DNA of 64,000 nucleotides from Sipunculus nudus (taxonomy: Eukaryota; Annelida; Sipuncula; Golfingiida; Sipunculidae): NCBI GenBank assembly GCA_026874595.1, contig CM049313.1, positions 45,226,659 to 45,290,658 on the forward strand. Direction: 5' to 3'. Under the pieces are notes generated by a model. It was not told the DNA's origin. It made no database searches and worked only from the letters and a program-made list of their open reading frames with translations. Both the position numbers and the translations under genes were made by a program. Shown here one piece after another: positions 23,610-36,900 of this stretch. How positions within the stretch are numbered: position 1 is the stretch's first letter; the number at the start of each line of letters is the position of its first letter.

Positions 23610-25430
23610 TTATAACCAAACTTTAATGTTATTAACTGACCAATGCCAAGTACTGACCAAGTACTGACCAAGTACTTTACATGGCAAGATATGTGCAGTG
23701 TTTGTTCTGTCAGCACTGTTCACTCTCACTACTACAGTATCTGCAACCTTTGTTAACTCCTTGTGTACTGCCTTCAGATGTTGCTTGTGCCGGTCGTGTT
23801 GTTTCTGGGTTGTTCTCAGGTATTTCTCCGTTATTTGCTTCCCAACTTTTGTATGGGGTGTTGATTCAGTATTTGTAGGTTCCATGTCACTGTATTTCCA
23901 TAGCACTCTCTTGCCTGTTGCAAGTGCTTCCTGAAAGGGGTTGCCAGTTTGTGGTACAAATGTATGCTCAAACACAGAATGAAGCTCCATGACAGCATGA
24001 ATGTCTGTATCAATGGAATGGTTATGGAGAGTTGAGATATTGCATATCCTCTGACCAGTTGCAGCTACCTCACGATCAACCAAAAGGTTATATTCATTAC
24101 CAATTTTGGAAGTTTCTTTCATCGGGGTTCCACTGACACCTGTGTGTTCATCAGCTGCAGTATCCTATGGTTGAACCAGGCTGATGTTTGATGGGTCTTC
24201 AGAAACAACACTGTTGGTTTCTTGCAACTGAATCTCTAGTGGCTGCTCAGGCATCTCTGTGCTTTCTTTATTGCAAGTGCTTCAGCATGGCATTAAGTAT
24301 ATCCCTGGCAATTTCTGAAGGTTCTGTATCAGGTTCAGTTTTTATCTGCTGTCTAGAATCTTTTTTTCCTGATCTACTGTCTTCTGCGATGAGGCCCTCT
24401 GGCACATTTTCTTCATACACCATGTTTTGGTCTTGGAGAGTCTGCTTGAGCGCAAGTTGGATCTTGGTCATTGGCCAAAAACTGCTTCATAAGGTGTTTT
24501 TCCAGTTGCACAGGCTGAGGATGTATTTATGGCATGTACCACAAAGTGAAGGACATGATCTCTATTTTCATCCATCCACTTGCCCAACTTCTTCTGTAGA
24601 TCCCCATTTCCCCTTTGGACACAGCCCTGGGATTGTGGATGGCGTGGGCATCCATGTATGATTGTTAGCTGAGGCCACAGAGTTTTTATGTTTTCTATGA
24701 CAGCAGCAGTGAATTCTGGTCCGTTGTCTGACTGTAGAATTCTGGCAGGGCCGAATTCACAGAAGATGTTGGTTATCTGCTGTGCACCCGCTGATGCTTG
24801 TTTAGAATGAAGTGGTTTAGCCCAGCTGAATTTTGTATAGTGATCTTCTTGTGCATAATCCATTTGTACGAATCATCAGGTCTGCTGGACATGTCACTAA
24901 CATCTACCTGGACATGTGTCATGAAGCCTTTGGAAATGCTGGGCTGCCCAGCAAGAACTGTCTTGATCGCACACAGCAAGCTCTACAAGTTTGCAGAAAT
25001 ATCTTCACTGCTGCATTCTTAATTCCTGCGTAGTTGTTTCACACATCATCCCAAGTCTTCTGTTTACTAGAATGTCCTACAATTTGGTGACAGCGCTGTA
25101 TGACATCAAAAGATTCTTCTGTAACCACAGGGTTTGTGTTTTTCTACAGGGCAAGATTGCTTTATCCCGAGTGTGTTGCATTCTGAAATTCTGGATAGAC
25201 CATAACTTGAACTTGGCCCCTTGTTCACATTTTTGTCCTTTTGGTGCTGAAACAGCTCCCACAATCTGTTCATACTTTGCCTTGTTTATCCAGAAGTTTT
25301 CTCTTTTGCCTTCATTTAAGCCTGACAAGTTACTGTTCATTAACTGAACAAACTGCTCCCTCTGGGAGTGTGATGCCAGTTTTGGTTTGAGTAAACTTTT
25401 ACTACAGGGATGTTTGTAGTCAAGTTGATC
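23610..25430 (-). pseudogene. degenerate DDE integrase gene, KRBA2/GIN-like
   Basis: Reading from 25,430 down to 23,610 there are consecutive blocks in shifting frames: an N-terminal KRENFWINKAKYEQIVGAV segment (about 25,290), a LAGQPSISKGFMTHVQVDVSDM block (about 24,930), then the integrase core with KPLHSKQ, ILQSDNGPEF, HGCPRHPQSQGCVQRGNGDL and TGKTPYEAVFG (24,863-24,468), and a C-terminal beta-rich VADTVVVRV segment (about 23,720). Family: retroviral/gypsy-type integrase of the sort domesticated as KRBA2 and GIN1 and abundant as stand-alone genes in invertebrates. Broken by a frameshift near 24,850 and further breaks downstream of 24,468. The third catalytic residue (E in VERxNG) is Q. I see no LTRs around it, so the parent element is unclear. 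Confidence 0.75.
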
Positions 25431-26735
25431 AACAATCAGAATGATGCAGGATTTCTGTTCCAGACCTTATATAATTGCACAACACTTTGGTTTACTGAAA
25501 TCAAATACCACAAGGGTCTTTGGCAGAACTACTCAGTACTGTTTGATGCAACAACTGTTATTAACTCAGCTAGGTGAACAAAGGGTATTAAGAAAGGACA
25601 TGAGTAACAGTGCTCACCTCAAACATTTTCAAAGGTGGGCTTTGATGTGTCTTTGTGTTATGTTTATCAAAGGAGAGACTCACTACTCATGGTGAGTACC
25701 ACATCCAGCATGGATGGGTAAACTCTCCTGTGTTAATTAATGTGAGATGAGCAGGTGTAAGTACCTAATTACTAATCCTGCCTATTGGCTTATTTTCAAT
25801 AAACCTTTGATCACACTGCATCACAATCAATACTGATTGATGTTTATTGATCAAAGGGGTCAGATCAGCAAACCGCATCATAAAACTTTGTTTCAACAAG
25901 TGTAGTTATATTCATAATTTATTTTTATTTACTCTGTGGGAACCTCATCTCAGAAACCTGACTTAGTTATTATAATAATATTATAACAAAAAATGAAGGA
26001 ACTTGTTATATATATTCTATATTGTGTGAGTGTACTATCTATTTCTTTTTTAAAGCTTGAACAGTTCAGAATTAATGTTAAAGAAAGATGATCTAAGTTT
26101 CCTACTGAAAAAGAAAAAGTATGAAAAAATTTAAAGAGTTAAGTTGGCATCAATAATTTTTTAATATTTCTTTGCATCCTCCCTTTCAATTTTGTCAGTC
26201 CTCTCTAATAATCACAAAATCTATCATTATGGTCTCAATTGCTGAAATGGAAATGATATTTGCCTGTTTCACAGTAAGTTCCAGTCAGATTTAAGCTGTT
26301 AAGAATGATAATATGCATTGTGCAGATAACACAGGTTAAGAACTCATTTAGATCTCCATGAATATGACATCTCTTTGTTCGTGAACACCTGTGAACTATA
26401 TATTTCATGATTGATTGGTTTTTAGTAGTGTTACTGGAATCAAGGTTAAGAGTTTTGTCAGTGCTGACACCTAGAGTGCATGCAAGCAACTACTGAGGAG
26501 TGAGGGTGTTTAAATGAGGAGTTACATATGTAAAATTTTGAATTTACTGGTAAGTTAAGGACTGGAAAAACCTGTCATTTTAAGAAGTCTTATGAATCTG
26601 CTGAACTGAGATTAAAGATGACAAAATTGGGCTTGAAATATATATTCCTGTGATTTGATAGCTGATTATCTCCTCATTAGGCAACTTGATTTCAGTTATA
26701 TTCTCTGTCCTGGGGTTTTCATTCAGATGAACATT
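25431..26735. other. intergenic, nothing recognised
   Basis: AT-rich, short frames only, no repeat shared with other parts of the window that I noticed. Confidence 0.45.
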
Positions 26736-26736
26736 T

Positions 26737-27320
26737 TTTATATATATATCTTTATTCGTACAAGGAAGTACAGTACATTATATGCAATGAAAAGAAATAT
26801 GAATTAAATGAAAGATATACAGAAAGAAGGAAGGAAAAATGAAAGTTCAGTCCGTACCTATTACAAAATCGGATGATAATAAATCAATTAGCGTTTTAAC
26901 CTCATCGGAGGTCAAATGCGAGGTACATATCCCATCTTTGCATTCTATCAATTCTGACAGTAAATCTATGTTAATTGATGTTGTTACCATCATCAACTGT
27001 CTCTTAAGTTTCTTTATATTTCTAATGTCGCGTTGTATCCCATAGTTGTGCATCTGACTTTCCAGATATCGTAAGTTTCCTCCAAGTACACCAATTGAGA
27101 TTTAATGAGCTCTCTTTGTCAGAAAATTTACAAAGTCATTTGCAACATCCTGCATGTTCAGAAATAAATTTATAAAGCGTGAGCTGATTATATTTATCAG
27201 AGCCAAAGAGCCCGCCAATCCATGTACAATATTCTTGTGTGAGTTATATGGTAAATGCCATTTCGAATAAAGGTCTTCGGATATACAACACATCACTTTA
27301 TTAGATTTTATACAGATTTG
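26737..27320 (-). pseudogene. 3' remnant of a non-LTR retrotransposon (C-terminal ORF2 segment)
   Basis: On the minus strand one frame runs from about 27,320 to 26,847 with a single stop (27,102-27,104). It encodes WHLPYNSHKNIVHGLAGS, FINLFLNMQDVANDFVNFL and, after the stop, NLRYLESQMHNYG. The pattern of a short, His/Leu-rich helical segment after the reverse transcriptase is familiar from mollusc LINE ORF2 C-termini, but the clade is uncertain. Downstream lie AATAAA (minus strand, about 26,752) and an (AT)n-A tail at 26,736-26,750, as expected for a LINE 3' end. The rest of the element is missing. Confidence 0.5.
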
Positions 27321-29318
27321 CTCCTGACAAGGAATTTAAGTTCCCGCATTTACTCTTAACCTGTTTTATTGGGCACTGTCCAGGATACTGAATACCTTAG
27401 GTGCATATATAATATATTCTGCCACCAGTTACCAACTACAGGCTACTTGTGCAAAATGAACCCATTTATTTGTTCAACAGCTCTTGAGAATAGAATGATG
27501 ATTATCCATGTCATATGGGGTAAGACAATTTCACCCCTGACAGTTGAAGAGGTACTAGATTTTCATCTTTTTTTGTTTGCCTATAATAAACTTTACTGAA
27601 AATGTCATGAACTAATTGTTTTTAAATTTTGTGAAGTGAGAGGATAATACAAAAAAAACAAACAATCTGTATAATTATAATTTTCAAGGTGATTTAGATT
27701 ATCATTTTTAATATTAATCTAAAGGACTCAATCACTGGTATAAGGGTCACCTATTTCCTGCGCTCATCTCTTATCCAGCAAAGTTTTAAAAGTTTATGTA
27801 GTCTCAGGCTACCTTTTTAGTTATAATTGTGGCATCTTCCTGGTAAGGTGCAATTAAAAGTGCCAAGCACCAGATAATATAAATATTTGATGTTATGGGT
27901 AAATATTTTGATCACAGCAGGAGAATTTTAATGAATAAAAGATATTGGTGTTGCCAATTTTTTTTTACATATTTATATAGGAGTTGTAAGAGATATGTGG
28001 TGCTGGTGGATCTTGAAAGGTAGTGACATCTGTGGTCATTTTCCCACACTACCTTGTATCTTAAAAAAAAATTTAGACAGGCCACCTTTATTCAAGAATA
28101 AAAATATTATTTCAGCTGTAGAGCATGATATTGATCTAATATGTTAAAGCCAGGAACTCAATTGAGCCTAATTCCCTAGAGTTTGGTCTGTGTGCACCTG
28201 ACATGATAATGTGTCAAGCCTAGCAATAAACCCTTCCGACCCCTTGTCTGTTGCAATCCTGCAAAAGATATCAAAATTGGCACCCTTATATCCCTGCTGT
28301 CCTTTTCTCTCATGAAATCCCTTTTGAGTTCAGCCCATTTACACAGGCTGATCCTTTTGCTGCACAAGGTTCAGCTGTAATGCTGTTCACTGCTTTTGTG
28401 TCATCATCATTTTATTTCTGAAAGGATAATTTTTTTTCTGGATAACATGACTTCTTTTAATTGCGGCAGGTTAATTGATTATGAAAAAAAATGACAATTA
28501 ATTGATATAATGAATGAATTAATTTGGCACATCTCTAGCATTAATGAGTGGAAGGCCAGCCAACTGCAACTTGATTTTCTTTAAATATTATGGAAGCCAT
28601 TAATTTTTTTATGATATTAAAAAAAATACATGATAAAATTGTTATAAATTATTTTTTTCATTTAAAAAATGAAGGCCAGTCTTCATGTAACACAGAAACT
28701 GTTGAAGATACTTTCCATGTTAAGATAATAATAAGATATGAATATACAAGCAGTTTCTGTATAGTATGAAACTTTGCCGGTCTACATTAACCTTGGAAGT
28801 TAGCCAGTTTATACTTGGATTCCAGTCTGAACTAGTTGAATTTGTAATTCCAAAGTCAACCAGGTGAGTTTGGAGTTTAACTGGATTTTCACTCACACTG
28901 TGATGTACACACCATTTATCAACCATTATTATCTGCCCATTTAAAATCCCTGACTTACCTTGCCTTAAACTATTCAGTTTATGTTCACATTGTCATTGCT
29001 AAATTTACAATTAACCTACCTGATTTACAATAATGAAATATATTCCAGAAATTAACCAATCTATGTTGCAGTCATATATATACACTCTTGATCATGAAGT
29101 GTCTTAAATTTAATTTCATGCCAGTCAGTAGGGGTGGATTTAAGAGCGTAGATCAGTGGGGGGGGGGGGGGGGGCAAGACTCTTTCACAGGTGAACAGGT
29201 ATGCTAGGAGTAACGGAACTCACCTGGAGAATATAATTAAGAAAACAGCACTAGAGCAATTCTAGCCCTGCTTGTTTGTTTTTATAAGGTGCATATTATT
29301 TCATATCCTAGAGTTTTA
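27321..29318. other. intergenic with a G-run
   Basis: No gene recognised. A run of about 17 G lies at 29,158-29,174. Confidence 0.45.
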
Positions 29319-29510
29319 GTTAACCTGTGAGCTTATGCAATGGTGCGGCGTTTTCTGTCGTGCGTCATTTGTAAGTTAACCTATACTATCTCGAAAATTG
29401 CGGGAGCTGGCATCATAAAAATTTATGCAAAAAATCATTCATCTAAAAACTCTATCTGATTTTGCTTATATTTTGGCTTTCTGCATTTACTTAGATTATA
29501 TATTCAGATC
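29319..29510 (+). mobile_element. 5' end fragment of a family D element (D3)
   Basis: GTTAACCTGTGAGCTTATGCAATGG and the following ~180 bases parallel the first 180 bases of D1 at 12,016 (shared GGGAGCTGGCATC-type block and TTTTGGCTTTCTGCATTT). The copy then stops, so it is a truncated relic. Confidence 0.55.
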
Positions 29511-32500
29511 AATAGAATAAAAATAAAAAAGACAGAATATAACCAGTGCCAGAAATGACACTGAAAGTGATTTAACCTTTAAAATTTAAAATTCTCTACC
29601 GTCTGACAGGAAAAAAATATTCTAAGTGGAACTACAAAATGATCATATTAAAAACAAGAAAAGCTGACTTTGAACCTGTTTGCATACCTGTTACTGTATA
29701 ATCACCTGATGACTTTTTTTGAGCCAAGCACTACAAAAAAAGCCTGATTATCAGTGGTTCATGTGTTTCCTCGCGGGGCTGGCCTGGTTATGGGAAACCT
29801 TGTGTGTCAGTTACAACTTAAAAAATCAATGAGAGGATGCAAAAATATTGTAAAGCACGCAACTGTAAGTGTAACGAAGACAAAAAAGCTGGCCAGGTAA
29901 TCTTGCTGAGGAAGAAAGACAGGTAAAAGTTGTCATGGGCACTTCTTAATGATGTGAAGAGAGTGTGCTTGCGTATTTCCGAGAGATTCTCTAGTTTTCA
30001 AGAAGACTCAGGATAAGAGTGGGTGGCCCAGTATGAAAAGAAAGACGACACAAAAATTAAGATGCAAGAGATTCAGTGCAGTGAAATCTGGACAAAAATG
30101 ATGTTGTATTCAAGAATAGCATCTTTGATGAGATATTGTTGCCATGGTGATACTTAAGAAGGATACCATGACCATTTTAGTGCAAGTATTTTCAGGAATA
30201 ATGAGTTAGAAAAGCACTTCAGCTCATTTTAATTGTAAACAATTGAGTGTGCATTATAAGCATGGATGCATAAAAACACCCACACACCAAGTGATCAATA
30301 TTTGCATCCTTTGAGAAAAAAAATGATCTTAATATTATTTTTTTCATTCACTGGTCATATGAAATAGCTTTATCTAGCATTTTATATTGGATATTGGTTA
30401 ATTCATTCCAAATATAAATATATATATACTAGAATGTGCAGTTGTAGCCTACAAACCCCTACCAGAATCAGACTTTTATGTGAGTAAATAGTGTTACACT
30501 TCAGTAACACTTCAGTAACACAGGCTCTCCTAACGAATGGAAGAGCAAGCACAGGCCCTTATTCCTATGAATTGGCAGCTTGGACCTTTTGCACAAAGGG
30601 ATGGCCCTGTATCACAGTGGGAAATAAGAGTCTGAATTAAAAAAAAACAATCAAACCAACCAACAATCAACATACCATAGGGAAAATATATTACCTTAAC
30701 CTCACAGAGGAGGTATAATTTATCCTTAGTAATACATTGCAATTACTTAAATGTCTTATAACCTGTGGGCCCGGTCTTGGCTGTCAGTTATAAACAAATA
30801 GTTTTTTTTGTAATTCAAAAGAAGAGATTGTGATAGTTTGATTGTCATTACTTGCTGAAATACAGATTTCATGGAATTATTATAGAGGAAATGCAGAATT
30901 TTTTAATGGTTTATGCAATGTCTATGAAAGACAAATGAACAGATGTGTATTTATAGTGTCAATTATGATGGACAATCTGTGTTAACTGTATCACTAGCAG
31001 ACTAATCATCACACATGCTGCTTAAGTTGGCATTATGATAAGAAATTTTCTTGCAAATGTGCAGTTTTCTTCAGTGTGCTGTTTAATTCTTAACATTTAT
31101 CCATAAGATACAGGAAGAGATTTTTAGAAAAAAAATAGTAAAAGTTAATGATGAAATGATTTAGGTGTTAGGAAACTTTTACTTTTATACTCCAGTTCTT
31201 AAAGGATTTAGCAAATGCTTCCTGGTGTACCCTGACAGTGAAGCAAGACATAGTATAACTGCCCTGGCCAGTGGTTTTTTGATCAAATGATTAAATGCTG
31301 GCTAAATTATGTCAAGGAGATACCTTTGTAGTGAAAAAAAACTTTGAAGAACTGGGCACCTTCCAAATAGGGATTTCATATCCTTGATTGTTGCTTTTCC
31401 AGTAAACAACCTCAGCATGTTTGCTATAAATCTAACTGCATCTAAATTCCGGTTGAGAATGTAAACTTATAATATTGTGTCAGATATTTCAGCATAATAT
31501 CTTGTGGATGAATAAAGTACAGGCATGTTAATAGCAAGGTTTTGGGATTAATTATATTTTGAGGACTAATTATTGATAAAATATCAATATTTATATGGCA
31601 GGAGAAAATCTATTCATTTTGATAACCAGGTCAGATGATAAAAAAAAATAGATTTTTTACTTGATCAGTAATTAATCTAAGCAAAGCCCGCTGCTTCAGC
31701 CGCATCTCGCACGCCTTAAAATACTGCAGTATATACCAGTAGTCTCTGAACATCAATATTGTATTGTTTTCCTTATGATACTGATGAAATTCAACTGAAC
31801 AGTTGTTCTTGGTTTTGGAAAAGTTTATAAAAATTGTTCTTATTTAATAGCATTGGCTTTAATGAAGAAAAGCTGTCCTTGTTGAATGTGTTTTGACTAT
31901 TTTGGTGGGCCATCCATATATGTTATAAACATGTGGATATAAACAAAATAAAAGCAGCCTGTGTGATGAGATTTGCATTTTCTCACCTATAATCCGTACC
32001 TGTACCCCTGTCCACCTGATTTTAGGCATTCCTAATATGTGGCCATTGTTTATCCTCCTTTGATATGGATATAAAGTAATGTGACGTAACAGTGAAGCGC
32101 GTGCACACGGAGAATGCAAGTCTCGCTAATAACAGGGGTTATTAACAGTCTTGATTATTGGTGCCGTGAATGTTGATGTCTCTTTAGTACGTCACGTCTA
32201 TTATGATGTCCCTGATATGCCCATTAACAGATTAGTGGCAAGATGTAGCTAAAGAATAGATTAGTTACTCATAAAATGGTTTAAAATTGTTTACAGGAAA
32301 ATTACATAAGGTAGGCTATTATTTCCATAATAGTTAATAACGCTTTTTCCTCTTTCTTCCCAAAGGTCAAACAGTTTTGGCATTCTTTGATTCACAAATA
32401 AATAATCACGAAAAAACAGGTGGACAGGGGCATTGGAACTGACTTTAATCTCATGAAAGGTACAAGGGATTATCTTCAGCTGATGAAGATCAGATTTGGG

Positions 32501-32914
32501 GATAATCCTCTTGAATGTTATAATTTTTTTGAAATACAGATATGACCATTCTTCATTCTTTCAAACAGTCCTTGCCAGGGCCCTTGTTAATTGTACCCAC
32601 CCTTTCCAGTATATCACACTAACTTTTACTATGAAAATTTTAAATGTAATAGTGCTTTTATCAGATCTGATTCTGCATTTTGATTTTGCATCATGTTGTC
32701 TTTGAAACTGTAGCAGCATCTTTCAAACATCAGTATACTGTCCAGACCATAGTACACTTTTCTGATTGAGTTGGATCAAGACTTACAGGTCTCTAATAGA
32801 TCACAAAGCTTCCGCTGTCTCCAATATTTTCCTATATTTCCAGCTTTTATACCAGTGTCTCCTATGTTTTCTTATAGTTTTTCACTGCTCTTTTCTGTTC
32901 CTGGTATCAATGTC
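29511..32914. other. intergenic, nothing recognised
   Basis: AT-rich, no convincing coding potential. A short GC-richer patch around 32,080-32,130 has no open frame worth naming. Confidence 0.45.
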
Positions 32915-32919
32915 ATAAT

Positions 32920-33697
32920 TGTATCCAACAACAAAGTTTTGTGGATACTTTGTTTTTCACCATGTTCTGACCTTTTCACTCTGCAGTGCATCAATCTGTG
33001 TCTGATGGTACACATTCAACCACATATCTTTGGACTCATTTGACCAATCAGGCTGAAATTTTGCACCAGGGTAGCTTTTTGGTAGCTTTGTATAATAATG
33101 GTGGTACTACCTGCAACCATTAATGCAGGGCGTCCATCTGTTTATCTGCCATAGGTTAAATCACTCATATTTCTGCATTGGTTTGACTTATTCACCTGAA
33201 ATTTTGCATGCATATACATCCTGGATAGCTTCCTTGATTTTAAGACAGGTGGCGCCACCTACATTTATGTCCACACTGCAGAAATCCATGGTAATATCTC
33301 CTTACTGGTTTGATGAATCTTCCTGAAATTTGCATTTAATTAGCTCTCACATAGATCTTTATCATAAACAAAACTGGTGGTGCAACCTGCAACCATTTTT
33401 GCACAGCCTGCATCTGTTTGTCTGGTGTGTGATAAAATCCCTCATATCTCTGCAGTGGTTTGACTTATCCAGCTAAAATTTTGAATATGTATACATCTTG
33501 GATAGTTTCCCTTTCAAATAATAGGTAGCACCACCTACAATCATGTTTATGTGGCAGACATCCATGCTAATATGCAATACATCTCACTGTATTTCCCCTT
33601 GCCACTCAATCCATATGTGCCTCACCTCACCAGTCCTACTGATACATGTATTTTGGCAGATACATGTAGTCCGTTGTTGACTACCTGTATTCTGGTT
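32920..33697 (+). mobile_element. family B non-autonomous element (B1)
   Basis: 5' palindrome GTATCC (32,921) / GGATAC (32,943-32,948); 3' end GATACAT followed by the hairpin GTAGTC (33,666-33,671) / GACTAC (33,679-33,684) and TGTATTCTGGTT. The core motif occurs at 33,100, 33,248, 33,376 and 33,524, giving intervals of 148, 128 and 148. About 780 bp, non-coding. Confidence 0.68.
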
Positions 33698-33999
33698 GAA
33701 TAATAATTATTTATAGACTTGTAATTATTGAAAAAATCTGCACTGTGCATATAATAGCCTTTGAAAATTAAACAAAGGAAGATGCTATTTGGAAAATTGC
33801 TGTTCACAGGGTGTAATATAAAAAAAACACATATGTGCAGTGAAAACTACTAATTTCTCCTATTTTTTAACTGAAAATTCCTATAAACTCTGACATATTT
33901 GTTTGATGTGCTTCTATAAAATTACTATCTTTTTTTCAAAGCCTGGTGAGAGCCCTGAGTTCATTGACACTGACAGCTTTTTATTTGCTAAGATTAATT

Positions 34000-36900
34000 G
34001 TATGGCCAGACAAAGTCTGGAGATATTATGGTTTAGGCACGGTTTCACCTTCTCTGCTGCCACTGCCTCAGAGATTTTGTTTGGACACAATAACTCAAAA
34101 GATATTTTACAGATCTGTACCAAACTTGACACATGCATAGATATGGGCGAAAGGACTAAGCCTATAAAAAATGGGTTCATGACCTTCACTAGGAGAGTGA
34201 CCTTGACCTTGAATACGTCCATTTTTGGGGAAAATCACACAAATTCTTAAATATCTCAATAAATCTTGCATGGATTGATCCAAAAATCAACTTGACCGAA
34301 GATCTTAGATAGTGTTGTCATGTACTGGGAACTGGTGGTGCCACCTGTTATCCTTTTCTTGTTTTCGTGCCATTAAATACCCCCATCATTGCCACTTAAC
34401 AGTACTTTGCACATTTTAAGCAAAAAAACTAATGGACAGATTACTTTGATGAATAGGTCAAATTCGGGCTAAAATCACACAAATTCTTAAATATCTCAAT
34501 AAGGGGTGTATGCATTAGTCCAAAAATCAAATTGACCGAAGTTCTTAGATAGCTTTGTCTTTTGTGGAAAACAGGTGGCACTTCCTCCTGTCTTTTTCTT
34601 GTTTCCGTGTCTTCTAATACCCCATCTTTGCCACTAGGAAGTACTGTGATAATTATAAGTCTAAAATTTATGGACAGATTGGGCTGAAATTGTGCATGTA
34701 CATTGATCTAGGATACCACAATCTTTTATTCAAGACTGGTGGTGCCATCTGCAATCGTTAGCCATGGCGTCCATCTGTACATGTGCCCTGGGTGAAAATT
34801 GCTCATATCTCCGTAGTGGTCCAAGGTATTGGTCTGAAATTTGACATGTCCATCCATCTCGGAAATTTTTCTTGTAAACCAGACAGGTGGCGCCACCTAC
34901 CTCCTGTTTTTGTAGAATAAATTAATGCCCTTTTCTGAGGAATAATTTGCACTGTTGGCCTGAAATTGTGCCTAACCATAGATCTTGCACTCCTTAGTCT
35001 TTTACTAAAGACAGGTGGCGCCATCTGCAATAATTTTGCCAAAGCATCCATCTGTACATGTGCTTTAAAAGAAAATTGCTTAGGCCAAAAAAAAAAAAAC
35101 CTTTGTTTCCGGTAACATAGCAGAAAAATCTTGGGTCGGTAGGTAGGTAAAAGTTTTTTTTTTCTTTTTTTTTTTTACATCCCGTTTCATTACACAAGTT
35201 CAATGCTACATGGTCTCTATATGCTATCAATTTACACACAAAACACCTTTAATTTGTAATTAAAGGACACACATGTATCTGAAATAGATATTCCGCCACG
35301 TATTAAGACATTCTGTATCAAAGTCTGACAGGTCCTAAAGTGTTGTGGCCTAATCTTCATCTTCGCTCACCGCAAATTTATGCAAAGAAGACAAAGCTGC
35401 ATTCAGGTAACTTGCCACAGTCCCGAGTGATGTCAGAAAATGTCTGATTAATTTTACCTTAAAATTTGGAATGGAGATGTGGATGGGGGATCGGAAACAG
35501 GAATTTATTTTCCCTTGTCGTATTGTAAAAGCGGTCCTAATTTGGATGATGCTATAATGGAAATATTAATGATGGCTATCATATAGATTGTTGCAAGGTG
35601 AGTCAGGTAGAAAAAAAGTATAAATACCTTTAAATGCATGTTTATATTGGTTATTATAACTATTTATGCAATGCAATAAATTGTCTTTAATGTTTGCAAA
35701 TTAGTTAAAACATGGCATTTTATTGTAACGACTGTATCACCGGTATTGAGAAAATATTGATGTGTTTACTTCCAAACCATCCAAGGACTTAACAATTTTA
35801 AAAGTGTCCAAAGGTTGTCTTTTGATTGTAAAAATTCAGTGTGTACCTGGAGGTTCCAGTGAAAATATGTGATCTGATCTGCTAGTCGCTGTTTGTAGGT
35901 ATTTATTTTGATAAGAAAAACAAACTCCCTAAATTCATGGAATCCCCCAAAAAGAGTTCCTTTATATTTGATTTAGTACAATTATCATACTATTCTTAAT
36001 CATTTTTTGAGCATAAAGTTTGTACTATCTGGAATTTTCCGGGAAAGATCAGAAAATCTAATAAATTTCGCACAGATTGCCTGTGGTCATGATCGTCACT
36101 TAATCTATTTGACACATATTCATGTCACCAGGTCACTTCCTTTTGCCCGGGGCGCATTTAAAAATATTGCCGGTTAACTAGTTGAATAGAAATATCACAA
36201 GTTACCATGTGGATTTTCGCGGGAAACTGAAGTTGTTTTGCGATCACTGATTTGCCAGAAGTCACTTGGCGCTCTGTTACCGTCAACTCACAACTGTCGA
36301 GAGGTCAGGAGTTCGTGCAATGCAGCTTGGGTTTGGAAAAAACGTGGCTGTTCCTTTTATCGTACACTGCGTACAACTGCTCAATTTAATATTCAAGATA
36401 TTAAAGGGAGTGTACGCACAGGACGGAACAGCCTCCCGGAGCGCTACCGTGTCTTGTACTCTTTTAGTCTGACACATACGGACTCCATATTTGCTTGTAT
36501 TGTTTACTATATATGTCAGCGCTGCAGGACTGCAGCAAGTACTCTTTGTGACAACGCATACAACCGCGTAATTTCCACTGGCAATGTGGCTTCTTGGACG
36601 AGGGAATTGATCAAATAATATAAATATTACTGTTGAAATGGAATATTTTGTTATATTTATATATAGTAATAGGTGAAACAAGCCCATTTTATATCTCTGA
36701 ATAACTTTGTTTAGACCAGTTGACGTGAAAATCAGTACCGCCGACCGTGTCCATTTTAAACTTCTGTTAGCAATATCAAAGTTGAAAGAAAAGAAACTGC
36801 AGGGGAATTAGACTTGAGAAAGTGGTGACTTGTAAGGTGGAAAGATGAAATTCAGACATTTTTGCTGCAAAAAGTTTCATACATATACATTTAGTACAGG

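Noticed and set aside
23610-25430. Integrase region as part of a full LTR retrotransposon
   Set aside because: No gag, protease, reverse transcriptase or flanking direct repeats could be found.
36238-36618. 126-codon frame inside the Harbinger-like element as its transposase
   Set aside because: No DDE or helix-turn-helix motif; too short.
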